From the NCBI GenBank assembly GCA_009760855.2, contig WPIO01000014.1:2533501-2597500 (forward strand): DNA of 64,000 nt. The letters run 5' to 3'. The notes below the pieces were generated by a model. That model searched no databases. It saw only the letters and a list, made by a program, of their open reading frames with translations, and had not been told where the DNA came from. This stretch comes from Cristatella mucedo. Lineage: Eukaryota > Bryozoa > Phylactolaemata > Cristatellidae. Positions 12,001-24,700 of the stretch are shown piece by piece. A program made the translations under genes and the position numbers. Positions within the stretch are counted from its first letter, which is position 1. The number at the start of each line of letters is the position of its first letter.

Positions 12001-15000
12001 ACTTTCTGCTGCTAAATAAGCGAGGCTGTCGAATCAACTAACCTGTAACTACTACTTTTTTCAACTTTAATAACGGCTGTTTGATTATATGCACTCCAGC
12101 GAGACAGGCCCTACTCTACATGTACAATCGGCTTACTTTCCAGGTGCTGCCAAGACTGTGTGTCGCAGAGGCTTGGGCATCACGTACGTCTTCGAGGAAC
12201 CTCAAGAAACCAGCTGGTGAAGAGGGAATGCCATAGTCAGGCCAGCTCAGGAATAGAAAATGTGTAATAGTCCTTGTGTGCCCACTCTGTAAAATATTCA
12301 AAATAGTGGCAGATCGAGGCCGAATACACTAAACAGATAAATCTACTAAGCTTCCTTGCAGACGAGTCATATTGAGGGAGAACCCCTCTTTATATAGAAT
12401 AACAAACAGCAGCAATGCAATAAAGAGAAACCGTTACTTACGGGTCTGTGAGTGATCTGAAGGCTCGTTACATCATAATCACCTTTTGATGCTGCACCGG
12501 TGTTGATAATATCAAAAGAATCAGTAGCCATATGACCTTCCATAGGCCAGTATTGGCCACACTTCACACGACCTTTCTCTGCTGTCCTACAGTTGACGAA
12601 ATATAAGTCATGTTTCAACAAGTACAGCGTTGTGCTAAATTGCGCAAAAGGAGCAGCACTAACTTTGTGGTCATGACAATTGTCCGAACATGCTCTTGCC
12701 ACACCATCCTCCAGAAATCATTAAATGTTTTTGGCATTGGACCCATTGTGCATATGTAAGCATCCCTGTGCTTATAACCGTCTGCAAAGTTGGCATTAAT
12801 GTAGTCCGATGACGGATCGTGACCTTCCACATCAAGGACGACTCTTGAGTGATCATAGCAGAGCACATCCGTGTACCTGTTCTTACCAGCATTTGCTTTA
12901 TCCCTAAGTAAATCAAAATGGACACTTAGCTTGCTTTTCAGTATCAGTTTACAATGCAGCAGCAAAGAGTAAAGGGTATACAATAAAAGATGCCAAGTAC
13001 AGAAGTGCAGCCACTTTTCGTGTTCTACAGCATAAAGTCATATGTAATCAGTACAAACCCTTTGTCACACGCACGCATGCACACACACACAGACATACAA
13101 ACCTCTTTTTTTCAGACATCATCTACCTATGGCAACTCTAAAACATAACAGGTGACTTTAGAGGTCACATAATGTACATTGCCAGAAACCTTTTCATGGG
13201 GAGGTCAATCTAGACCTTGCGCATGCCGGCCAATCATGGTGTGAGAAGGGGTGAATGTTAAAAAAGATGAGGATGACAGCAGGTGTGTGATGCGTGATCA
13301 GGGGTGAGAAAGTGTGATGGGACGAATGCTTAAAAGAGGAAAAAATGGACATACAGTGACTAATATGTCACGGGCATGGCGATACAGGCACACCCTGGCA
13401 TTTTCCAGGTATCTCACCAGGCAGGAAGATGGTAATGGCTCTGAATAAAAGAAGCTGTATTAACGATGGAGCATCAAGCAAAAAAACGTGACACAATCGC
13501 CAGTCAGTCCATGCAGATTCAATGACAAGCATGATAAAGTGGGCTGCATATCACACTAGGAAATTGTCATCCAAGCTTACTTAGCTGCATTGAAGGTTCC
13601 ACACAAAGGCTCGACTTTAATAGCTGAATATTCTTGAAAAAGTCCGTGCCGGCGAAGCCTCTTCACTCGCTCGATGAGTTCCTGTGGGTTCAGGCTGTTG
13701 CCGAGATCGGTATTGTGTATTGAGTCATAGCAGTCGTCAGAGCTTTCACCCAAGTCTAGTTCAGATGCAGAAGATTGCCTGTGAGGCTCCTGGCTTTCCT
13801 CTGGCAATCTGCACAACAAACACACATTGCTGCACTAAAGATACTGCTATTATTTGACTGGTATATAATTTAACGACATTTTGGAATATAAAGAATGAAA
13901 CACTTCTTTAAGTTCTTATTTGCAACGCTGAGGAGGACAACGTTCCCAAGATAAGTAGGCAGTTTTTTGCTACACCTACCTAGATCATGCAATTACCATG
14001 CCACACAGGGAAAACCTGCTAGGTCTCATCATATAGCAGGACGAGCGCAGTACGGGATACTCTAGTCAGTGACTCCAAAAAAGCTGTCTAATACACACCT
14101 TTGATCAAATGCAACCAACGCTCGGGCAACATTTGCTGCCCCCAGCATGGAGATAGTCGGTTTGCAATTGCGATCTCCTAAAGATATTTCAGATCCGACA
14201 TAGAGATTGACTCTTGTGCCATCTTCCTTAGGCCCGTGTGTGCCATGCCCAGCTGTGGCCTGTGGTCGACCAAGTGGCAACATCTTTTCAGATGCAACCT
14301 CCTTAGCAACTGACTCACTAACACACACAGTCAGACATTGAGCACCAGCCGAAAGTGCTAACGGTAGAACACTAGCAGCTGTTTCAGCAGCAGTTCGCCC
14401 ACTGTTCAAAAGGTTTCTGAAACCCTCAGCAGGATATCCAGAGGAATCGACATTGGGAACTAATGGCACGGCTGCAGTCACAGTGGAACTCCTGGGTCGG
14501 TGCTGGCGACATCGTTGGTATGAAGTTTGTTTTATAGGTTTCCAAAACACATTTCCCATCAACCAATTTCCCAAGTATGGCCACCATGTACGTCCGTATA
14601 CAAGGTTTAGTTGATGACTGCTTTAAAAACAAGCAAAGTGTGGAGTTTTGCCTTCACGTTGAGCGACAGTACGACACAACGAAAGCATTGTTGAGCTCTC
14701 TGCAGTACTCCTTTTGTACGAGTAAAAATTAAATACAGAGATTGTGAGCCATTAACACACTAAAAATGCAGCAGAGAATAACCCAGTCATCAAGTGATGC
14801 TCGTGGGTTAAAAAAGCAATTCTCGAATTTCTAGAAGGACCTTCAATGGCCTGCATATACCAGCTGGTAAAGCAGTCAGTTCGACCAGGGCAGCTGGTCG
14901 GTCAAGTCTCACCACAACAAATAGGGGCTTTATATCGTGAAATGGTTACATGCTTTATGTACGACGACGATGCCACACAAGCAGCTTAAAAAACCTTAAA

Positions 15001-18000
15001 TGTGTTATTTTTTAGATACGTCGATCACAACAACTGGCAAAATAAGTAAAAAATGTCATCTTAAAAAATATTCACATTCTTCTTGACCCAGATTGCGGTT
15101 TCGAGACCTAACACAGCAATCCTTTACTGCCAACTGCAACTTCAAGCAGCAAGGTGGTGGTGGGAGATGGGTGGGGATGATGATGACAGCCGATTAGGCT
15201 CTCCTGATGCTATACTATTGTATAAGTGAAGCTGCTGTATCAGCCGATCTCGACTTCTTTTTTGAACTTTCGTTTACTTTTACATATCTCAAGTTCGTCT
15301 AGGTGGAGGCTAACCGGATCTAATCACACATGGCAAAGTAATACCCTGTTGAGCCAAATGACGACAGCTGGCTCCAACCAATGTTCCCAACACCGTCAAT
15401 ACAGTCGCCATGTATGCATCGTGAATTGGCAGCTTATTTTTCAAGCTGATCTTAAGAGTTTCAAGACTAATAATCCGGAGGAAAGAGTAATGACAGCATC
15501 AGCAAGCACCAAAAGCCTGAAACTTGCTCCCGGCTATGGTCATTACCTTCAATGACCTCGCATCTTTAAAGTCTCAGCTACAGACGAATCTGTTTCGGTA
15601 AGCTGTTCCTTTGCCCCACTTAAGGGTCTGGTTTCTTTTGTTTCGGCATGCTTTGCATGCACACCTGAGCATGATTTAGTGCACGTTGCTTGCCACTTGT
15701 ATTACAAACCGGTGGATATGAGTGTCCTCTAGTTTGCTTCAGCATGCTGGCCTAAGCATGATATTTTTCTGCTTTTGCATGCTTGAGGCCATAGATTAAC
15801 TAAACCTTGAGAAATTATTCTCCTGCAGTAAGTTGTAATGTGCCACGACTAAGATTATGTGCTATTAGGACGATATACAAACAACCTATTTTTATCAATA
15901 ATTACAAGGCTTACCGTTTATGCACTTTGATCGACTGGCTCATGACTTAGAAAAAACTATGGTCCTAGGCAAAGCTTTTCAGAGGCATCGCGATTGCAAA
16001 TACTTCCTGCATAGAATTAGTAAATACAACTATGAGGATCAATTGGGCTCATTTCTGATCCACGAAGCTCCTGGCAGACCAATGCAGCTGCATTCGAGTA
16101 TAATTAGGCCTATACAGTTATTTTTTTTTATCACAAGTACAGATAAAGAACGATCTATGCACTTTATAAAGTATTCCAGCCCTCAAGTATTTCTCATCCC
16201 TTACAGGCAAGCTCTCGTAGCGTTTCTTGTCCCTTACAGAATTTCCTTCCGAAAATAAAAGTCAAACATCGAATACGGAAGCCGATACAGTTAATACCTG
16301 TTCAAAGCGGATCTGTTTGCTGTGTGAACGCTGTTGCAAAACAACTCGCTGCATCACGTCTGCCATGAGGACACTAAACTAAAAGCCGACATGAATGCAG
16401 CAATAAGTCGGCAAATTTAAAGCAACAGAAGGTCTTGTCAACAAGCCCCACGTCTTACCGAGTTATGTGTGCTGCTGGTGGCCGGACCACCTGAGACGAC
16501 CCACTTTGCAGAGAGCCATTCACCTGACCAGCGCCAGTCTGTGTGGCTTGCTGTAGGGAAGTCACCGAATTCGGAAGCAGTGGAGTCAACCTAATGGGGG
16601 GCGGTGGCGGCGCAACAGCCGGAGGCGGTGGGGGTGCAACAGTCGGAGGCTTAACAGTCGGAGGCTGCCCGACAGTCGGAGGTGGTTGTGGCTGCAGTGG
16701 TGTGATCGCCGACGTACGCTGTCTGCTTTCTGCAGAAGGTGCTAGCGTGTACACCGAAGGAGTCGGCGACAGCGATGTAGACGAGATGGAAGGTGGAGGC
16801 TGCACAGTTGCCGGCGTGAGAGTGGCCAGCGGCTGGCCAGAAAAATGTGGTCCGACATCCACAGCACGGAAGAATTCATTGCAGGCTTGCTCGGGTACGC
16901 CTCGCTCCTGAAGGCACGCTTTCAGCCACAACACGTGATTCGAGGAGCCAGGGCTGCTAAGGCGCTCTGACGCTGCTGTTTCACCAATGTACAGCACCAG
17001 CTCCACGGCGTCGTCCATGACATAAACCTAGCACGGCCAAGCATGTCCAAGAAGCTCCTTCGTGCCTATGTGTACTCCGATCATGCGCAAGCACACCGAC
17101 ACCGCTGGGGTACGAGCTGACTCACAATTAACTCACACAAGTGCTTCGAGCAGTTCTAGGCCAGAAGATGACCAAATCGGCTACATTGGAGGCCACTTCC
17201 GAGAAAGAAGATATGCAGGTTATATAAGATGCACACCCGATAGCAGGCGGCTGTGCAGCGCATGGATAGCGGTGTCAGCTTACGCGATCTCTCAGCTTCT
17301 CTCTCAGAAAGACTCGAAGGATGCTGAACGGCGCTTTGAACCACAGCGGTGGCTGCACAATGAGCACTTTCTTCAGCCTTGCTGGAAAGGAACCCTGTAC
17401 AAACGGAGACAAAAAAGGAAAAAACCGGAGATTAAAATGGCAGCACATTCGAGGTTAGTTCTGTAACTTTGCCTCTGCTCACACTGTCGGCCAAGAAGCA
17501 ATTCAATAAATGCATGACCCGCTACCAATTGTGACGAATAAGCACCCCCTTTCCAAAGGATGGGGTTCCTGGGTGACACAGCAGGAAGTGCGATAACAAG
17601 CCTGACAACCTGCAGCTCTGACAACATGAAGATTATTACAAACTTTACGACAACATTGTACATACTCATGTCCTAGCTATTTACACACCTGAAATAAGTG
17701 TTTTTTATGCCACATCAGCTAGGAGTTAGCCAGAAAGTACAGAATTATCTTCACATTATATAGCTACCAATGAACGTGGCTTGAAGCGCATCACACTAGC
17801 AAACATTTTTATGTGCATGAGATATGAGATGTGATATGATCATGATAAGCTGATAAGCACGCCATCATGGAGGTATTAAGTGCTGCTGTACGATTCCGTA
17901 GACGATGGAGCACGGCGACTTCTATAAGGGCACTGCACAAACCAAGAATTAGCAGCAAAAAGACTGCTGGCCTTTTTGGCATAATAAGGAAGGCAGTGAG

Positions 18001-21000
18001 TGAGTAATACCTCGAGTGATTTAAGCTTCAGTTCTCTAAGAAGAGCTTATGTCAAACCGAACCGAGGGCATCCAAACAAGAAGTTACAGCCTAGGACCTC
18101 TAAGCAAGAAGTCACAGCCGGAGGACCTTTCATTGATGAGAGCTGCACTATCTCACTCGAGGGAAGCCTAGCTTGACGCTGCCCTAACAGGAACTCTAAG
18201 CCACTATGGGGGACGGGAGTTATCTGGCAAACGTTGGTTGTCGACTTGCCAATGTGAGCATCGTTCAGTGACTGTGGTATGAGGCCCGATGGCTGAGTAA
18301 AATGGCATTAAGTGCTATGCGAACTGGACGGTCCAAGAATGATGCTCGTTCTACTATAATGACGAGAGCAGATTTCAGCTCATTTGAAACAACGAACGAT
18401 GCCGTTATGCAATGCAATGTATCTCCGTCTGTAACTCCACAAAGTCATAAAGACCACGTGGGTGTTACGCAGGAGAGTTTTGTAGAGCGCACTCACAGCC
18501 TAAGCAGCTTTCGGTATGCATTCGTTGGCCAACAGACTTCGTCTCACACAACAAAGAGAAAGTGGGAAGCATAGCAGAGTCAGGAGAGCAGTTGAGGTAG
18601 TGAGTAGCATGGAAGTAGCAGCTCAGGACCACTGAAAAAGATGAGCCATAGTCGGCAGTAGGAGAGTAGTTGTCGTTGCGTAAGAATTGTGGAAGCAAGT
18701 TCCACAGCCTAGGACCTGCAGAGCCAAAGCTTCTGTCGCCAACGGTCTTTAAGCGGATGAATGGAACAGCTAATTTATTGTCCACACAGGACCTGAGGGC
18801 GCAAACAGGCTGAAACTGGTGCAGCAGTTCAGCTAGGTACGAAGGAGCCAAGCCGTGGCGGGCCTTGTGGGTCAGCGTAAGAACTTTGCTCTGTATCTGT
18901 TGCTCAACGGGCATAAATCCTAGCTCTTTTAGCAAAGGAGACACGTGCTCAAACCGCTGGGACTTGAAGACTAGCCTTGCAGCCATATTCGAGGCCCGTG
19001 CCTCGTCTACCAGACCGATCGTTGTTATCAATCGTTCAAGCAGAACCTCGTGATCAATGGTGTCGAAGGCAGCAGACAGATCTAGCAGAGCTAGGGCAGT
19101 GACATTCCTGTCGTCGTTGCCACATAGAATGTCATTGTTAACACGGAGGAGAGCAGTTTCAGTGGAATGCTGCCTCTTGAACCCTGATTGAAATGTTTCT
19201 GACATTCCATTATTTTCAACATGTTCAACCAGCTGCTTAGCAACAACTTTTTCAAGAATCTTTGATAAGAAAGGAAGAAGGAAACTGGGCGATAGTTTGC
19301 AAGGACCTCTCTGTCTAATCCAGGCTTTTTAAGAATGGGTCTAACGATTGCAGGTTTGAAGGACTTGGGGACGACCCCTTTTCCCAAAGAAGCATTACAA
19401 ATCTTGGTTATGGCAGGGCTAAGTTGGTCTGCTAGTGAAGACCGCAGAGATGAGGGTATAGTGTCTTCAGGAGACGAGCTCTTTTTGCTAGACCTTATTA
19501 AGGTAGCGACATCGCATGCAGAAACATCAGAGAACCTTTAAGGAAGGTCACAGGTTGTGGAACCGGATTGCTTTAGTCGGAGGGGGCTTAATGGAGGCAC
19601 GAATGTGCACAATTTTTTCAGTAAAGAAGGCTGAAAACTTTGCGGCTGAGCCCTTAATATCTGGGGAGTCAGACCTCACAGCATTGGCCAGTAAATGGTT
19701 TACTGTCTTATAAATCTGTTTAGTGTCCGACTGGCAGGAATTCAGCTTTCTAATGAAAAAAGAAGCCCTGGTTTTTTTAAGCTTTCGGGTGTAAACTCAA
19801 AGTAAATCTTTGAAATTGACTAGATCTGCATCAGACCCTGATTTCTTCAGGCCAGCCGAGGAGCCGGTGGAGTACAGCCAAAAGACGGCTGCAGCATACT
19901 AAAATATACGATGGCGGAATGGCTTTATGGACAAGAATTTGTACCTTGGGGTGCATCAAAATGCAAGAATTATATCTGGGAGAAGTTTATTGGAAGAAAA
20001 TATATGCAAAAGCAGAATAATGACCCAAAGCATATCGCAAAGTGGGTCGGAAAATGGCCATTACAAATTGCGTGACACCATCAGGGATTAGCCGAGTCAG
20101 TAACCGATTAAAACCCCATTGAGCATCTAAGGGATAACTTAGACCAACGACTGAGAGAACCAATCCAAATCTGCCTCCCCAGCCAGACAAACTTTTTGAG
20201 CGGCTTCGAATGCTGTGGCGTACACTCTGCACGGCACAGTTTAGAAGCTGGTAGCATCGATACATAGCAAGGATCAGGCAGTCATCACGAAACAAGGCAG
20301 GCTTACTTCTTGTCACGAATTTCGGTATTGCTGCTTTACATAATTCGGTGTTTAAGCAGGAGAGGATTCATAAAGGGCCATGAACCAAGTTGTGTCAGCA
20401 AAGCAGCCGACCAAGCATGTTCTGCATGTGATTCATGTAAGGATCCTGCACAGATATTTGAACGGCTCAACATTTTAGGTGGCTTAAATAACCTGTAAAT
20501 TGGGAATCAGTTTGGCCATGTCAAAGTTAGCTCAGAGGTACACACTGACAAATCACGTAGACAGTAAACAAAAAAGTAAAAGCAAGGGTACGGTGTACCA
20601 ACAATCTCAATTCTATAGGGGTAGAAAGGCATTTGCAGCTATCATCCTGCTTACAACAAAGAATACAAGGTTTCCCGCTGTAGAATTCGAACAGACGACG
20701 TGAGTCATGAAATGTGAGCATCTTATCCCTGTGCTAAGACGGGGAGGGGGCAGGTATTCTGAAATAACAGCAAAACAGACTAGGAGTGCTACAGTAGCAG
20801 GTCTAGGTCTATGCAAAGCATTGCAGTGGGCATGCAAACAATGTTCCAACGGCCGGGACATTAATTATCCTTGTCGGGGGGGGGGGCAAAGAAACCTGCC
20901 CAACTGCGATGATGTGATTTCCATCTCAGTGGCCAGGTACCAGACTGATTTTCATAAAAGATGGAGGCTTTTCATGCAGATAACATCTCGGAAGGTTTGG

Positions 21001-21664
21001 GTAGATACAAGAGCAGAGTTTTTTGGCAGACAGATAGGCGGCCAAAAACAGAAGACCCGTGTAACGAGAACCGCTTGCCATCGAGCAGCCTACTAATAGC
21101 AACCTAGAATATACCTACTCCAGGAGATATGCTGGTTTGGACTCCCGGTCCACATGTTGGAGAGAATGCGATAGCAAATTGCCAAGGAATGCGCCTCTGC
21201 CGACAAAACAAAGTTGCTGCCAAAGAACCCGGACTAAAATTTCGAACATGCCAGAAGAAGCATTGACAGTGGCACAAACGTACAGGACAGATTCAGCATG
21301 CAGAAGCTTGCCTTTAGGAGCTGCAGAATCCGATTGCTGAGGTCGTAATTGAAGTTGCCATACGTAGCACCAGTCATGTCATAGATAAAGATCAAGCCAT
21401 TTCGCTGTGTTTGTATCCTGCAATATTCAAAAATATGTAATTCATTTGCAAAGAATCTTAAGAGAACTTAATCTCTATCCAGGTGCTATACATATACTGC
21501 AGGACTCTAGCCGATGACCTTGGTCGTTAAAGGTGAGCATCATAACTAGGGCCACACAATGTAATAGCTGTGCAGCCGTAAACTAAAATACCATGCACAT
21601 ACCACTAACAGCAAGTATTTCTCCCCACCCCATGGGCGACCAGGTCATATAATATCATATAATC

Positions 21665-21703
<39 letters not shown>

Positions 21704-24700
21704 TATATCATATAATCATGCAACAAACAGTCATGATATATCTCAGGCAAGTTGTGAGCATTTCAACGATGAGAACCAAGCACGACCACATGTAGCATGC
21801 AAAAGGCAGCTCGACCAAACCATCAGTCTTTTCAGCAATACATGAATGTCATGGGATGCATAAGCAGAGGCATAGTTGCTTGAATAATAATAATAATAAA
21901 ACTAATACCAATAATAATAATACATTTGATATAGCACCCTCAGAGAACTCAATCTCTTTCTAGGCGCTTTACATTTGCCGCAAAAAAGCACGGATCGAAT
22001 GGTTAGTGGTAGCATGCTCAATGACAACATGCATAACATAATAAGTTAGGGGTGACAAACACAGGGTCATCATGCAAATATGGTTATTGGCAGCATGCAC
22101 AGCGCCAGCACACATAAGCATGTAAAGGACGAATCAGATGGACTCACTAAATGCTGTGATAAATAGATGCGTTTTAGTTTCTTTTTAAATGCTGTCAAGT
22201 CAGGGGATGTCGCGACGCAAGTCGGAAGTGAGTTCCAGGCTTTGGGAGCATACGAACTAAAGCCACGGTCTCCCAGGGATTTGAGGTTCGAGCGAGTTAT
22301 AGGTAAACGACTAGATTCCGACAAGTGAGTGGCAAGATGCTTAGCCTGATGGGGGAGTAGATTTCAAAGGTAAGCTGGAGCCTAAGAATAAAGGGACCTC
22401 AAAGTGACAAAACCCTGAAGTCGATGCGTTTCTTGACTGGGAGCCAGAGCACATCGGTGACAAGAGACGGAGTGATGTGACGACAGCGATGCTCACGACA
22501 GACAAGCCTAGCTGCAGAGTTTTGATCCAGCTGTAAGCGCCTGATTGCACATGCCGGTAGACCAGCAAGCAGTGAGTGACATAAGTCGAGACGAGATGTC
22601 ACAAATGCATGGACCAATTTAGATGCGGTATAACTTGTCTAAGCCAGCCCGAATTTTAGAAAAGTTAGGTTGGTGAAAGTATGCAGATTTGATTGTGGAG
22701 CTGATATGGTCGTCTAACGACAGGTTACTTTGGAACATGACACCTAAATTTCGTGCAGATTCATAGGAGATATGCTGACAGAGGTGACTTTGAGCGTTAA
22801 CGTTTCCAATTCCTGAATCACACAGGGTTTGCCCATAACTTGTAAGTTGGTTTTATCATAACCAAATTTAAGAAAATTTGCTGCCATCCGTGTGCGGATG
22901 TCATCAATTCATGCAGCAAGGGAGTTGAAAGAATTCGACGTGCTGGAGGGCTGGGAGGGATCGAGGCAAAGGCACAACTAAGTGTCATCTGCATAGAAGT
23001 GAAAGCCTAGATCGGCAAGAATGAAGGAAGAAGGAGAGCATAAACCACGAAGAGAACGAGACCAAGCACACAGCCCTTGGGTACCCCATACTTCAGAGGT
23101 TCCTCGTATTATTTGTGTCCATTCACACCGATACTCTGGAATCTCTCACTGAAATAGGACTAGAGCAATTGCAGTGCTGTGCCAGTAGTGCCCAGGCAAG
23201 ATGAGAGGTACTCAAGAAGGACTTGGTGATCGATAGTATCAAAAGCTGCCGAAAGATCGAGAAAAACAAGCAAATACTTACATAAGTCTGCATACCTAAG
23301 TAGGTCGTTGTACACCCGAAGCAATGCTGACTCTGTGGAGCGATTAGCTCTAAAACCAGCCTGGGACTTACTAGCAAGGTTCGAAGTTTCAATATATGAG
23401 TTCAGCTGGTCCACCACGACTCGTTCCAGTGTCTTTGCTAGGAACGGTAGAAGGGAGACTGGATGGAAGTTGCTCAAGTTCTCTTGGTCTAGTGTTGCTT
23501 TCTTGAGTAGTGGCCTGACTAGAGCCTTTGTGAGGTGCTTGGACATGACCTGAGGCTAATGACATATTAATGATGTTAGTTATGCATGGCAGCAGCAGAT
23601 CAATGCATCGTAGATGCAGGACAGTGGGAGGGTCTAGAGGACTAGTTGTCTTTTTTGATTGGGATAGGAGCATCAGAGAACAAGGTCATTAGTGGCCTCA
23701 TTAAATGAAGACATTGAGGTGCTACACGGAATTGAGGGACAGGATTCCTGGGCGGTTGCTGCCACATTAGGGATAGACTCCTTAAATAATAAAAATAAAT
23801 CCTAGCTGATTAAACAGCCTCTTTTTGTATAGCGACAGAAGAGCCTTTACGGCTATCACTACCGCTTGCAGTGATGACAAAGGATCGCCAACCGCAGGAA
23901 TCGAACCTACGACCTCGGGACCGAGGTCGTGAAAGTCCTTGATCTTGTCTATCTTGCTGACAAAAAAGCTAGAGACGCGATCAGCTATTTCATCACAAGG
24001 ATCACTAGGTAAGGAGCTAACCCAGGAGCAGTTAAGGAGATATTCGATCGTAGACATAAGCATTTTTGGATTGTGCATCAGTGATTCAGCAACGTTTTTA
24101 TACAAGCTAGACTTGACCTTTGCTAGGATCGACTGGTACGATCTACAGTAGTCCTCAATCTACAGTAGTCCTCGTATGTCTGTCGATGGACAGTCAGTCC
24201 TGATCTTTTGTATGCGCTTTCAAGCTTCCACTTAGTAGACCTAGTAGCTAGTTTAACGTCTGTGGTAAACCATAGGCTGTCTGGATGAGGGCACACAGTG
24301 CGCTTAGTCAGAGGTGCAAACTGGTCGAGCACGTCAGCTAGTGTGGTGTTGTAGCAATCCACTAATGATGACAGGTTAGAGGGGGGACTGAGCAGCAGAG
24401 GTGAAGCCAGATATTCTTACAAGGACAGCATCGTTGTCAAGGGTCTTGATGTTTCGCAATTCACAGATGATTTTAGATGACGAGGAGGGCACACACTGTT
24501 GATTGGATGAGATTAGCATGTGGCCAGATAAGCAGACTTTGAACATAATTGGTGATGACAGAGTGCAATTGTAGGACACAACTTGGTCGGGTGTGACCCT
24601 TGATGTGAGTAAGACCATGCACATGAGCCACAAAAGACAGAGCCAGTCAGTGCACGGAATTCGTTGCTGAAAGCGTTGGATAAGTTATCAAAATGAATGT

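Noticed and set aside
16543-16911. Gly/Val-rich plus-strand frame of 122 codons
   Set aside because: Reverse strand of the proline-rich linker exon 7 of PTPN9; the minus frame has matching splice phases.
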